Origin: Nilaparvata lugens
Taxonomy: Eukaryota > Arthropoda > Insecta > Hemiptera > Delphacidae
DNA: 64,000 bases
Assembly: GCF_014356525.2 (NCBI RefSeq)
Contig: NC_052505.1
Location: 55,528,610-55,592,609 of the forward strand
Direction of reading: 5' to 3'
In this document: positions 1 to 11,529 of the stretch, one piece after another
Position numbering within the stretch: position 1 is the first letter of the stretch
How the letters are laid out: each line of letters begins with the position of its first letter
Program-made: the position numbers and the translations under genes
The notes under the pieces: generated by a model
Databases searched by the model: none
What the model was told of the DNA's origin: nothing
Seen by the model: the letters and a program-made list of their open reading frames with translations, nothing else

Positions 1-81
1 TGAGGCCATTTTCAACAAATCACCAGTGGGATACAGACCTGGTCCACATACTTAATTTTTAAAAGCTTTAATTCCTGTTCC

Positions 82-2698
82 CAGGCACGGCCCTAGGGAC
101 TTTGCCGCCCTGGGCGAAATCAGCAAACGCCGCCCCTCCCACTAACAGGTATCCCATATAATAATTGTTTACTTGAAAATTTGACCAATGTTTATCAGCT
201 TTTCAAGTTGAAAATGACATTTAAACAAATATTTGACAAATATAAATATTGAGGAATAAGTGCAGGCAACGAATGCTCAAATAAAGGTATGGAGAGAAAA
301 ATTTGGAACACAATTTTTAACTCTACAGCTCTTTTAAGGATAGTAAGAGGATTAACATATCAAAAGTCCTCACCCTTACCTCATGTGCCAAAGGGGTGGG
401 GGTGGTTTGAAAGTATCATTTTTTCATTTTTCTCATATATCTCGGAAACTATGCATCTTATGAACATTTGTACACAGTACAAAATTGAAGCTCACAAAAT
501 TACCAACAAGTTTTGTTCTCTACATTTTCTTCATATTTCTTATGGTTTCTGAGATATCTACTCTTGAAGGTGAGACATTTTTTTGAAAAAACACTTCTGC
601 CTCCAATTTTTTCATCTTTTCGGCCATATAATGTTTGAATGATTGATGAAAAAAGTCCATGCTGATTATTAGCTGACGGAGCATCAAATTATCTTCAATT
701 TGATGTATATTTTCACTATTTTACACATTTACCTACGACTGTTGCAGCAGTTTTAGTGTTGAGAGTGAAAGTTTTGTTTGGTAGAGGATTTTGATAAATC
801 TGATACTTTTTGATATATATATGTTCTAAAGTGATGCATTTTCGAAAACCCAGTTTTTTCCATTTTTCGCTCTTTCAATTCTTATAACTTTCCAACAATT
901 GATGGGAAAAGAATGTGCTTACTACGAGATTGTAGAGCATTAAATTATCATTCATTTCATGTATAATTCGACTATTTCACGCTATCCCTTAATTATGACT
1001 GTTGCAGCAGTTTTAGGTTTGAGAGTCAAATATCAAGATTTGCCACAAGTGACTTTTTTCGAATATCACACTATTCTGTGATCAAAAAATGGGAGTGTGC
1101 TTCAGTATGAACATCCATATTGAGTACCTATTGGAACGTCTGCGGAACTGAAAACAGGGGGTGTTTCTAAACTTCCTATCAAACAAGACATTCAAAACTA
1201 AACCTGCTGCAACAGTCGTAAAGGAATGCTCGAAATAGTCGAATTATACATGAAATGGAAGATAATTCAATGCTCTAAAATCTCGTGACTAGCACATTCT
1301 TTTTTCATCAATTGTTGAAAAATTAAAAGACTTGAAAGAGAGGAAAATGGAAGAAAAACTGGGTTTTTGAGAATGAATCACTTTAGAACATATATATCTC
1401 GAAAAGTTAGTATATTTATTGAAAACCTCTACAAAACAAAACTTGTTGGAAATTCATTGAGCTTTATTCTTATATGGATGATTATGTCAATAGAACTCAT
1501 TGTTTCCAAGATATAAGCATGTAAGTAAAAGTGGAAAATTCAACTTTCAAACCACACTCATCCCTTTAGCACATTATGTAGGGGTTGTGATTTTTGATAT
1601 GCTCACCTCCAAACTAGTATCAACAAAGCTGCAAAGTCTAAAATTGAGTTCCAAACATTCCCTTCAAATTTCATTGTCAACTGATCTATTGTTGCTGAAC
1701 AGAAAATTTCACTCTCAACACTAAAACTGCTGCAACAGTCGTAGGGAAATGCGTAAAATAGTAGAAATATACATCAAATTGAAGATAATTTGATGCTCCG
1801 TCAGCTTATGATCAGCACGGATTTTTTTCATCAATCGTTCAAAAATTATAAGGCCGAAAAGATGAAAAAATTGGAGGCAGAAGTGTTTTTTCAAAAAATG
1901 TCTCACCTTCAAGAGTTGATATCTCAGAAACTATAAGAGGTATGAAGAAAAATTAGAGAACTAAACTTGTTAGTAATTTTGTGAGCTTCAATTTTGTACA
2001 GTGTACAAATGTTCATAAGATGCATAGTCTCCGAGATATATGAGAAAAATAAAAAAATGATACTTTCAAACCACCTCCACTCCTTCAGCAAATGAGGTAG
2101 GGATGAGGACTTTTGATATGTTAATCCTCTTACTATCCTTAAAAGAGATGTAGAGTTGAAAATTGTGTTCCAAACTTTCCATTCTATAATCTTTAATTGA
2201 CTGGACTAGAACAGTAACACAAAATATCTGATTAAACTATTTTTATGTTCGGAACAGATATGGTACACAATAAGAAAACATAATTAAGACGGTAGTTCCA
2301 AATCAAGAGACTGCAACAGAGTATTGGGCCTATTTGACTTGCTAAGTAATCAAAACTACAATTGCTACAACACGAGTTTGTTCAATTGAGTAGAACTCGT
2401 CTGACCTTTGCATAGAAAAATTCCTTCTCCAGTTCTTCAAGATCTAGGGACTGAGCTATTTTATGTTTATATTATTTTATGTTCTGAGACCACTCAGACG
2501 TTCCTGGGACATTGTTGATCTTAGATATATGTCTTCATTAGCTTGAGTTTGGAAAAGCTTCTCATAAAATTTCACTATTCAAATTGAATTTATTATTTAT
2601 TTGCATTTAAAAATTTTCCGTTACTTAAAATTTGCCGCCCCCAAAAATCCCCCGCCCTGTGCGGCCGCCCGGTCCGCCCACCCCTGGGGCCGGGCCTG
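82..2698. mobile_element. non-autonomous hAT-like DNA transposon with exact 8-bp TSD
   Basis: The element starts CAGGCACGGCCCTAGG and its other end, read as reverse complement, starts CAGGCCCGGCCCCAGG (14 of 16 identical). The GC-rich subterminal parts also pair (GCCGCCCTGGGCG type). The 8 bases before it (74-81) and after it (2699-2706) are both CCTGTTCC, the TSD length of hAT transposons. The other two LTR-I copies in this window (near 50205 and 55667) lack the insert and show the empty site, which fixes the borders. No transposase is encoded; the interior is mostly a long foldback. The CAGG start, TIR and TSD make hAT the best family, but the mobilising transposase is not in view. Confidence 0.87.
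280..2195. repeat. long foldback (inverted repeat) forming the core of the hAT-like element
   Basis: About 0.75-1.0 kb of sequence is repeated in inverted orientation. The segment from 289 (ggagagaaaaatttggaac) pairs with about 2190-2160. The phrase gttgcagcagttttagtg at about 741 pairs with 1720-1740. The block 800-1020 pairs with 1190-1410. The unpaired centre is around 1070-1180. Within the arms the motif ctgctgcaacagtcgta recurs about every 270-550 bases, suggesting an internal tandem structure. Arms are diverged by mismatches and small indels. The apparent ORFs at 289, 1500 and 1721 are by-products of the arms. No coding signal is evident. Confidence 0.8.
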
Positions 2699-4206
2699 CC
2701 TGTTCCAATGTAATTCAATTCTTGTTCTTTCTGTTTTTAAAAGTTGTTCTAAAGCTCCCATAATAATCTGTGAAATTAATTTTTACCAATTCATTCAAAA
2801 AGAGTCTCTAAAATTCAAATAGTGATTTCTGATCGACGATTTTGCCATGCATGAAGGATCTACCCGGCACAAAATATTCTATGGCTAAATATATTTTGAA
2901 TACCGAAATGGAAACAGGAGTCTACATAAGCTATTCAAACATATAAAAGGGGATTCCCGCTATCCTACGAAAATTATACAGCATATAGGCTAAATTCATC
3001 AATTTGGGAAAAAGGCATGACTCTAGATTCGAGGGTACCAAATTATTATAAATGATTTCTACTTTAATAAGTCAAATTTAATATTCACGCTGTACTTAGC
3101 CGGAAGGTCTATTCCCTTAGGCAAACCATCACTCTGAAATCATTTATTAGTAATTTCATTAAATTTTCAAATTATTATTTTGTACTAGCCTACTTGGCCC
3201 ATTTAGTTTTGCATATCTTATAACCCTTGCCAAGGGCTATCACCTACTTCATCTCAATCAATTTGATATTATTACATTTTCATACAGTATCTATTATTTG
3301 CATATTCAATTTTATTATCATATAATATTTAACCATTATCAGTTTGTAACTATATTTTGTATAATTTGTTTATCTATCGATTCGATTTTTTGCTATTCGG
3401 GAATTTCTTCTAAAATATATTTATATTATCTATTCTCTTCTCTGGATTCATTTCATTACACCTCCAAGTTCATTCTTCCTCAACTGACTCATATCGATCA
3501 TGCAAGACACGACCTGCTTTGCAGTAGTCAGATATTGTTGAGTATCATAAATAGTATTCATTTATTTTATTTATTTATTGTATGAAATACTATAATCATA
3601 ATACAATTATGACATTGGAGGAAAATCTAGGCTAAGCCTGTACTATTTCTCTCCAAAAATTTTTATAAAATGTTAATGTTGTCCAAAAGATAAGGTTATA
3701 TAGTCACACACTGCTTCGTCACTTGATTTTCGGTCCAGAAATGATGATTTAAAATTTTGAATTTTGAAGGTTGATTTTATACTCTAAATGAATCACAATA
3801 AATTAGAAACTTTAGAAATATTGCACTTATTAGAACATTATTTCTTCTGGTGTTAGATAGTAGTCAATATTCATATACAGTGATAACATAATTTATTGAA
3901 GATATCCTCCCAGAACGAATAAGATCGACTGCTGTCAACTTACCGCATTGAGGTGTATTGGATCCAGCATTAGCAACCAGTTAATGCCACAAGGAGAGGT
4001 AATTGATCGCAGAGACAGCATCAAAATTAAAGCATTCACTATTTTGGTTTGGCACTTTGCAACCTTACAACCTATAGTATTTGTCAAAGACCTGGTTCGC
4101 ATGGATTTGCCATTTTGTTTGTTGTCTTGTGCGATCTAATTTCTCGATTCGATCTTATATTAATCTTGATAAAATCTATTTAATAATATTTTCATAAAAT
4201 TTACAG

Positions 4207-4377
4207 TTGGAATGTCTATCTTTTACGTATTTTTATTGCAACGACATATCCTACCCAATATCAAGAAAATGCAACGATGCTATCGTTTATACTAGAACCA
4301 ATAACTATTGTGAAGATGTAGTAGACCTTTGCTCTACTGGTTGGGTGACATTATGTGAGATGGTGTTCTTGATATTT
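4207..4377 (+). CDS. candidate internal exon, Cys-rich, unknown protein
   Basis: This is a 171-nt open segment. An acceptor (ttcataaaatttacag, ending 4206) precedes it and a GTAAGA donor (4378) follows. Read in phase 0 it gives 57 codons with seven cysteines, for example the stretch NNYCEDVVDLCSTGW. That looks like protein rather than random AT-rich translation. I recognise no family. Its phase (0 in, 0 out) fits the next candidate exon at 34637. It lies just outside the homology limit of the LTR-I fragment. It could be chance: the open frame continues past the donor to 4410, and no transcript evidence is available. Confidence 0.35.
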
Positions 4378-4439
4378 GTAAGAGCAGTTGCTAAAGTCCC
4401 TATTTTGTGAATAAATTCACAAAAAATTAAGGCCGTCCG

Positions 4440-4640
4440 GCTCGCAAAACCGCTGGGTTTAAACCACAGCTCTAGCTCAGTGGTCGATACATGAATTTTC
4501 CAAATATAATTAATCACCACAGGGTTCAATGACTGGTGATTAATAATTCTCACCGCTGCTTCCGTGAAGTTCTTGAAGAATACCAATAAGGAAATCAGAA
4601 AGATAGTTGATGACTGATTATCAGTAACCATGTACACAAT
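4440..4640 (+). repeat. possible tRNA-derived SINE head (weak)
   Basis: The text TAGCTCAGTGG near 4477 is an exact fit to the tRNA A-box consensus. GGTTCAATGAC about 45 bases downstream is a partial B box. The spacing is somewhat long and no cloverleaf can be folded with confidence, so this is at best a SINE head or a chance match. Confidence 0.2.
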
Positions 4641-7015
4641 AGAGAATAATGAAGACCAACTATAGTTTTTTCTAGTTAATTTTTAAAACGCTTGTCATGA
4701 ATACAGGTATTCACCAATTTATCCTTCTTCCTAATTCCTTAGAACTTACAATGCCAGTTCTTGAAGCTCTCTGGATCCTTATATGATATAACTGGAACCT
4801 TATTATTATAATTACCAATGTATTTTTTTTTCTGGGGGACCAGTATGACTATCATCAAAGGATGATAAATACTGAGTGCTCTTAATAAGATGGATATTAA
4901 TTGATTCAATAATTCTATATGCTCCAGACGAATATTTCTTGGTACCAAGACAGCTCAAACTGTATATCACGAGATGAATTAGGATAAAATAAACTTCTAT
5001 GATTTGTATGCTGACATAAAACACAAAATATATTCCCATAAAACAATATATATATATAAAATTTTCCTATATCTATAATTTCCTTTAAATAAATTCTTTC
5101 CTAATATTTGAAGAATTATCACAAGGTTTAATAGCATTCACTTTTGTGAGCTTGGAAAATTATAAATTTATATTTAATACTGATACTTGTACTTCCAGTC
5201 AATTCAGAATTTTACAATTTAAAACCTGTTGGTCTGTAGATTTAATAAGACATGCTTTGATCAACTAGCAAATAATAATTAATAAAATTGATATTTAAAA
5301 GATAAAATCTCAGGGTTTTTAATGAGTCCGTGCCGTGCATGGAAATAAGCTTCTCACATATATCAAATAAATTTATAGAACGTTCTTATAAACTATGTGA
5401 TGGCACTCAACACGTTGCGGATTCTCCTTGACTTAAGTTAATTTATATAGCGCTTTGACTAATTCCCAAACTCCAAACAGAAAGGCCTTTTTAACGAGCT
5501 CGTTTGATCTAACACTCACATTAATGATGTTCTTGACGGTCTCGTAGAACGAATTAATTATTTCCAATAATTAATTATGCAGGTCCCTTTTGTCTCCACT
5601 GGGCTCGCGCGTGGTCCAGGTTTCTCATAGATTTCTTTCTGAATTAAAGATATATTTATGGGAATTGATTACAATTACAAACTCTTCAACAACACTGAGT
5701 TCACAGATAAATTAACATTAATCACAAATAGTTTACATTTAAAAAAGGGATTGGCTTGATAATTTTTAAATTTAAAGGAAGAAAGAACCCTAAACTCCAT
5801 GTGCATCCTCTCAGAACGAGATCACAAGCCAGAAGAAAGTGGTTTTTGGAAAAATTTTATCTCTCCCTTGAACGATTTGTAAGCTTCTTCTTGATTGGCT
5901 TTCAATTTAGCAAACTCAATACAATTGGCTGCTCCAGAATCAGGGCTTCTTCAACTTTATAATAGAAAAAAAAAAGTTTTTATATAAATATATGGAGTGA
6001 TTGTCTTAAACTATTTTGATAAATAAATCGTGATATACGATGTTAACATGTAATATACATTCAGTTTTTTATATGAGTTTTGTATACTCTTGATTTCCGT
6101 GCTTTTTAGATTGTAATAAATATTTATACAGCAATAATAATTGTCCGTATTTCTATACATAAACCTTCCTCAATATATATAATACATCTTTTGTGAGTCA
6201 ACTTTATAATTCAACCTATACTGGTTGATCGAACAATCAGCTGATTCACTAGGTATTGAATCAAATAACTATCGATTTATTCTAGATCGATTGATTCATT
6301 TAAAAGTGTAAATAAGCAATTCTAACCTCAATGTACATGCAAACCTTTATTTTTTATAATCTGCCAATAATAAAAAAGCCGCTTTATAATTTTTAATTCT
6401 GCCAATGGATTCTCATTAGTTGTTGAATCACAGTTATGCTTTTTTTTCCTCATCATTTTAGATAATATGATTATTCTTTTATCACTAATAACATTTGATT
6501 TTACTTGAGTGGTTCTTTTACTAGGTTATCTTTCTTTTCCATTTTATAATTCTATTGAAATTCACTAGTTCATTTCAAAATATTTTGAGGTGCTAAAATA
6601 CCACGTGACACTATGAAGCAATGATTTACTCACTTTAATAGATAAATTTACTCTTATTTCGTTATGATTTGAAAAAATAACACCAGACCTGGTGTTACAT
6701 ACCTCAGCTATTCATAAGGTTTCCAACCATGACATGCACTGCACACGCTAACCGCCAATTATGAACTTCACTTCAAATAAGATTGTTTTAGTATTTCACA
6801 TAAAAAATTGATTATATATTTTACATGCAAATTATGCTTGAGTTTTGATTGTAGAATACGGTCTATTCTTGTCTTATAGCACATTTTTGATCGATACTTA
6901 GTGAGGTGGTTACCTCAATATTCAAATTAAATACCATATCTATAGCCTAATTGTGTTGATATTTCTGAAAATAACTTTGAAAACAAGAAAATGTAAGAGC
7001 AATGATTTAATCTTT
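4640..7015. other. AT-rich stretch without recognisable genes
   Basis: No sustained coding frame, tRNA, or clear transposon end was seen here. Short ORFs at 4739-5039 and 5756-5962 lack coding character. The sequence is consistent with intron or intergenic DNA. Confidence 0.5.
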
Positions 7016-7354
7016 TTAATTCCTGTAATAATTATCAACAGTCTTGACGATATAGTCATCAAAATCATGTACCATCCTACCTGAAGTGAACCAAACTAAC
7101 ATAAATTTCATGGATTTGGTGTTATTACCTAGGCTTAAGCTATATTGGCAATGGTCATTCACACGCCTTTTTTCGACACCATCAGAGATTTTTATAGAAA
7201 TTTCTATCAAACTACCTACTAGGTTCACAACGAAGTTTAAAACATTTTCCAAATAAGAGTTTAAAAGAGACAAAAATGGTATAAATAGTGTTATAGGTTT
7301 ACTACATATTTTGTTACAACACGCAATAATATTTTCAGTGTTTTTTTGAAACAC
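7016..7354 (-). CDS. hypothetical 112-codon ORF, doubtful
   Basis: This minus-strand ORF runs from ATG at 7354 to a stop at 7016-7018. Its middle is hydrophobic (residues about 18-55, rich in I, L, F and V) and its end is more polar, with aromatic and acidic residues (GRMVHDFDDYIVKTVDNYYR). The composition is more protein-like than most open frames in this AT-rich window. I recognise no family and see no promoter or splice signals that decide its start. It may be a remnant exon or a chance ORF. Confidence 0.2.
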   Translation of the reverse strand: MFQKNTENIIACCNKICSKPITLFIPFLSLLNSYLENVLNFVVNLVGSLIEISIKISDGVEKRRVNDHCQYSLSLGNNTKSMKFMLVWFTSGRMVHDFDDYIVKTVDNYYRN

Positions 7355-7822
7355 TTGATTGAATTGAAATGAAGTAAAAACAATTGAACTTCTCTTTGAA
7401 CGCTGCTTTTAGTGTTCATAGGACTGGTTAAATACCAATAATTTCATCAGATTTTTGTTTGAATCCTTGAATGATTCAAATAATTCTTGATTATGGTATG
7501 ATTCATACAGTTCACGATTTTATGCGTATTTATTTGTTTATATTTTAATCAATTAATTTTGTTTTTTCTTTATTGAATGTCCATTATTTTTTTTCTTGTT
7601 GAATATATCACAAATTTAAACTTTAATGTATGAATACCGTATTTTTAAAACTCATTAATATGGCTGAGTTCAATTCCCCCACCACAACCCTCAAATTTTG
7701 AGAGTCTACTGTTTATACATAATTTAGTTTGATGATGCAGCAGACAACGAAGCGGTCGTCACTAAAATGAGTTTAAAAAATATTTCCACTTTAAAGTTTA
7801 CATGTGTGATAATTATATAATA
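7355..7822. other. AT-rich spacer, nothing recognised
   Basis: I see no coding frame and no repeat boundary in this stretch. Confidence 0.45.
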
Positions 7823-8040
7823 GCTAGTGGTTTTGTGAACAGTAGACCTCACGCAGTTTTCTCATCAACTTATTTTTCAAATGTGACAGTATTGATACTG
7901 ATAATGGGCACGCATCAGTAAAAAATATAGAAACCCTACCTAATAGAAATAGACACGGCCAGACATCTGTATAATGCATGCAAATCCACTTGTCATCTGA
8001 TTGATTATGAATAATATTCTATCTTCAAAGTAGATGATAT

Positions 8041-8340
8041 ACAGAGTGTCCCACCAAGGTTGTAACAACCGTTGACCATATATTCTAATTATCATTTCTG
8101 ACAAAAAATGTTCAGTAAACTTTTTTCCTATCGACCTTGGTTTTCGAGGTATCCAGATTTTTCGATATTTTCAGAATGTGCCTACTTCCGGGCATCAAAT
8201 ATTCAATAACTCGAAACTCTACTGGTGGAATTTCAATTTCAAGGGTACAGTATTGTTGGAGAGAGAAAAACATTTCGAACAGGATTAATGTAATTTTATC
8301 TGTTGTTAAATATTTTGTAGTTTTTTATTAGGGCTTAAAC
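8041..8340 (+). repeat. mariner-type end and remnant body
   Basis: ACAGAGTGTCCCACCAAGG at 8041 resembles the terminal inverted repeat of mariner-like elements (CAGRGTGTCCC type). The following AT-rich segment with 'cgaccttggttttcgagg' has the look of a non-autonomous body. I could not find the matching right end, so the end coordinate is approximate. Confidence 0.35.
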
Positions 8341-8562
8341 TTGAAAAAATGCTATTCTTTAAATTCAAACAGAATTTTCTAGATTTTTCTCCGGGTAATT
8401 AGAGTGGTTTCAATATTTCAAAAACTTCTCCATTTACTCTCTACTCTTCTTCATCTACTCTCTAGTCAATAAATAAAAATAACGAGCGAAGCTCTGTGCC
8501 CCGAAATTAAAAGTAAATATCAAATTAAATTATGCATCAAATTAAGCTAAGACTAAAGTTGC

Positions 8563-9590
8563 GTTTACAACGGAGTTAATAACACAAGTTTTTAACATTT
8601 TTGTTATCAACTGATGTTAATTACGAAAGTCAATAACAGCATGTTAAGCTGCGTTTACACCGGAGTTGATAACATGAGTTATTAATAAAAAGTTGTCAAC
8701 TTATTTCTTTCCTGTATAGGGCTACTTGTAATATAAATATGAAGAAAATAAAAATCTCAGTACCCTTTTTTTAAAATATTTTAGCACCAAAATATTTTTA
8801 GAAAAAGGGTACTGAGATTTTTATATTCTTCATATTTAGTTGTCAACTTGACTGAATCGACAAAAATTCTCTTAATAAAAGTTTATGACTTGTGTTTTTA
8901 ACAGAAAATTCCTTGCTATTAACACAGATAAAATAAGTCCTATGTATCGAGCGCATATATTCATCAGTTGGTTGTGGAAACGATTCAAGCGACTCTGGTT
9001 GCAAACGGTGGAACTATGCCATTGCCAGGGACTGCTATTAACAAGATTTATGTTATCCATCGAGAGTCGGTAAAGATCAAAGGAAATGTGTTATGTTAAT
9101 AACAGAAGTCTCTTCTATCGCATTAACTTTTGTTAATAACAGGCTACTATCTTCCCCGCAACCCCCACGCCAAGCATCCCTACAACTACAGCTGTTCCCT
9201 AATAACTACAACTGCAGACTAAACACGTGACAAAGTTATCAACTTTTGTTGATAACAAAACTTGCAGCCAAAAGAAAATGTTATTAACTTATGTTGAAAC
9301 CTTATGTTTTAAACTCTGCTGTAAACGCATTATAATTTATTTACATTAGATCAGATGAAAATCATTATGTTAATGATAGCACATGTTTCAATTTAAAGTA
9401 TTTTGAAGACAATTTTTTGCTTTTTATTCCGGCTGTTATATCATATGAATACTCTCGTTAAATGAAATCATATGGAAGTCAATTATATTGATAACATGAT
9501 CTTGTTAAATAACAAGGAATTTTCTGTTAGAAACATAAGTTATTAACTTTTGTCAAGAGAAATTTTTGACGATTCAGTCAAGTTAATTGA
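8563..9590. repeat. nested palindromic MITE cluster
   Basis: Several inverted pairs overlap. A GCGTTTACA terminus near 8571 pairs with TGTAAACGC near 9322. A second copy, GCTGCGTTTACACCGGAGTT at 8648, pairs with AACTCTGGTGTAAACGCAGC at 11068-11087. An inner pair, 8838-8912 with 9504-9590, shares the stretch aacagaaaattccttg and its complement. Both terminus types belong to the MITE family found complete at 33541-33727. This is serial insertion of related palindromes, not one clean element. Confidence 0.6.
8736..8840. repeat. near-perfect 50-bp hairpin
   Basis: taaatatgaagaaaataaaa... on the left pairs with ...ttttatattcttcatattta on the right. Both strands of the stem include ctcagtaccc / gggtactgag. 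The stem is about 50 bp with only a few mismatches and a loop of a few bases. It is probably the core of a young MITE. A small-RNA-producing hairpin is possible but untested. Confidence 0.7.
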
Positions 9591-10660
9591 CCGAGCGAAG
9601 TGAGGTTTAAGATTCAAGTCGTCGGTTTGGCATTTCTCTTAATGTTTAAATGTTTATATGTTGCGCATTTAATAGAATAGAAACGCGGTAATAGATTCTC
9701 ATGAAATTTGGCAGGTATGTTCCTTTTTTAATTGCGCGTTGACGTATATACAAGAAGTTTGGAAATTTTCCATTTCAAGTATAAATAAAAGGAAAAAATC
9801 TGGTGTGGTGCACTCACATAACTTTCCTTGCCGTTATAAAAATTGATCAACTGACCCTAGTGTTCCCGCGCATCTCAAGTCCACTTTTCTAAGATCTGAG
9901 CCAGCTGGTGACAGGACAATAGCGCTGCGGACACACGAAGTCTGCTATCTCTTCATAGTGAATGATTTAATAGAATTAACAGTTGCCAACAGTTTGCAAT
10001 TGCATAATCCTATTTTCTCGAATTTCGAGCTTATTTTCCATTTTAGGTGGAAATGTTACTGAGCATTAATTGTAGAGATTTTTATGCTCAATCTTTTCCA
10101 CTCGAATTTTTTCGTTTAAATTGTATTTGTAGCCTGATAATTAGGAATCTAAAACCAAACTTTGCATAGATGGTGCTGTGCTCCTGAAATTCTTAGATAT
10201 GAGACTTGTGGCAGTTGATAGAGCTTATCGATGACTTTTCTAGGTATGGATTTGATCAAAATCGTTAGAGCCGTTTTCGAGAGAATCGCGAAAAACCCTG
10301 TTTTGACAACATTTTTGCCATTTTAGCCGCCATCTTGAATTGCATTTGATCGAAAATGTTCGTGTCGGATCCTTATAGTGTAAGGACCTTAAGTTCCAAA
10401 TTTCAAGTCATTCCGTTAATTGGGAGATGAGATATCGTGTACACAGACGCACATACACTCTCATACACACACACACACATACAGACCAATACCCAAAAAC
10501 CACTTTTTTGGACTCAGGGGACCTTGGAACGTATAGAAAGTTAGAAATTTGGGTACCTTAATTTTTTTCGGAAAGCAATACTTTCCTTACCTATGGTAAT
10601 AGGGCAAGGACAGTAAAAGGAGCTTCCTTCATACGCCAATATAAGAGTAAAAATCAGACT
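9590..10660 (+). repeat. dispersed repeat with internal AC microsatellite
   Basis: This about 1-kb block begins 'gaccgagcgaagtgaggttt' and runs to 'gggcaaggacagtaaaagg'. It contains an (AC)n tract near 10460-10482 and no ORF. Phrases such as 'ttacctatggtaatagggca' are ones I associate with high-copy hemipteran repeats, but that is recollection, not a search. It follows directly on the right arm of the MITE cluster. Confidence 0.45.
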
Positions 10661-11529
10661 ATAGAATTATTCATCATAAATCAGCTGACAAGTGATTACA
10701 CAGATGTGTGGAGAAGCCAGTCTATTGCTGTATCTCCAAAAGGTCTATAGTTTCAATCACGGTATTTGGATGAAAACGGTAGGGGTCATGGAATGTGTGC
10801 ACTGTGGCCAGCCAGCTAGATTACGTCATCGCCACCAACTGAGGTTTTTAACACCTATTGGCAATTTATGAAACTTATTTGTTAGAAACAGATGATTGGA
10901 TATGAAATGACGTCAGCTACACCGGAAATTTAGCACAAACATGCTCGTGACACCTACCGTCTTCTTCTATAACGTGGTTTCAATCAGGTACTTGTGGATG
11001 AGAATACTGCGTGAGGTCTACTGTTCACAGAACTACTAGTAACTTTTTATTAATAACTCGTGTTCTTAACTCTGGTGTAAACGCAGCTCAAGCACACCTG
11101 AGGAGGCGCGGCTTAGTGATACAAAGTGTTGATCTTATGGAGATTGCGTTATCACACCGTTCCAGGCCATGTCCGATTCAGTGTGTGTGAGTTCTTCCAT
11201 TCAAATCAATATAAGCAAGAAGCACCTGGATGCAAAATGCCGCATCGCGCCTCCCCAGGTTTGTCATGAGATGCATTAACTATTTGGCGGTATAAAGTTC
11301 ACCAGGCCAGCTAGTATAAAATAATAATCCAATGAAGTACATAATACCTTTGAATTTTTTCCAAAACATATGAAAAATTGCAAAAGTAACAATAAATATT
11401 GTTAATTTACATAAACACATTATTATTCATGACAGAACACATGTTTTTTAATGTGAAAAATTATACAATGAAAGTGGATACTATGGTAATAGTCAAACGA
11501 TGTGTACGGTGTCAAACTATGGAATTACA

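Larger units (their letters stand above)
1..4150 (+). repeat. LTR-I family fragment (solo/truncated LTR), interrupted by a hAT element
   Basis: Bases 1-81 and 2699 to about 4150 are a diverged third copy of the long terminal repeat seen at 49628-51084 and 54669-57517. The opening stretch with 'gatacagacctggtccac' matches 50160 and 55620. 'aagctttaattcctgtt' continues after 2706 exactly where the other copies continue. The block around 3940-4140, with 'gacctggttcgcatggattt', matches 56640-56840. About 270 bases near 3590-3860 have no counterpart in the 3' LTR and may be a further insertion. The left end is cut by the window and homology stops near 4150. The ORFs inside it are not conserved between copies, so none is annotated. 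Confidence 0.75.
7823..11037. repeat. large imperfect inverted repeat (about 3.2 kb span)
   Basis: The segment 7823-7868 (gaacagtagacctcacgcag) is the reverse complement of 10998-11037 (ctgcgtgaggtctactgttc). The segment around 7940-8035 (catctgtataat, cacttgtcatctgatt, tatgaataatattc) pairs with about 10655-10745. The arms therefore cover a few hundred bases and enclose the MITE cluster and most of a Helitron-like element. Mismatches are frequent, so it is old. Confidence 0.6.
8451..11314 (+). mobile_element. Helitron-like element (non-autonomous), heavily nested
   Basis: The 3' end has a short hairpin-like run (ggcggtataaagttcacc) followed by CCAGCTAG|T at 11307-11315, the classical Helitron CTRR terminus inserted before T. 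The same end is found at 34399. Near the other end lies ataacgagcgaagctctgtg (about 8480), the motif that also follows the 5' end of the Helitron at 33052. The exact 5' start is unsure; it probably lies in the TC-rich run near 8451. No Rep/helicase is encoded. The interior is full of MITE palindromes and a dispersed repeat. Confidence 0.55.
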
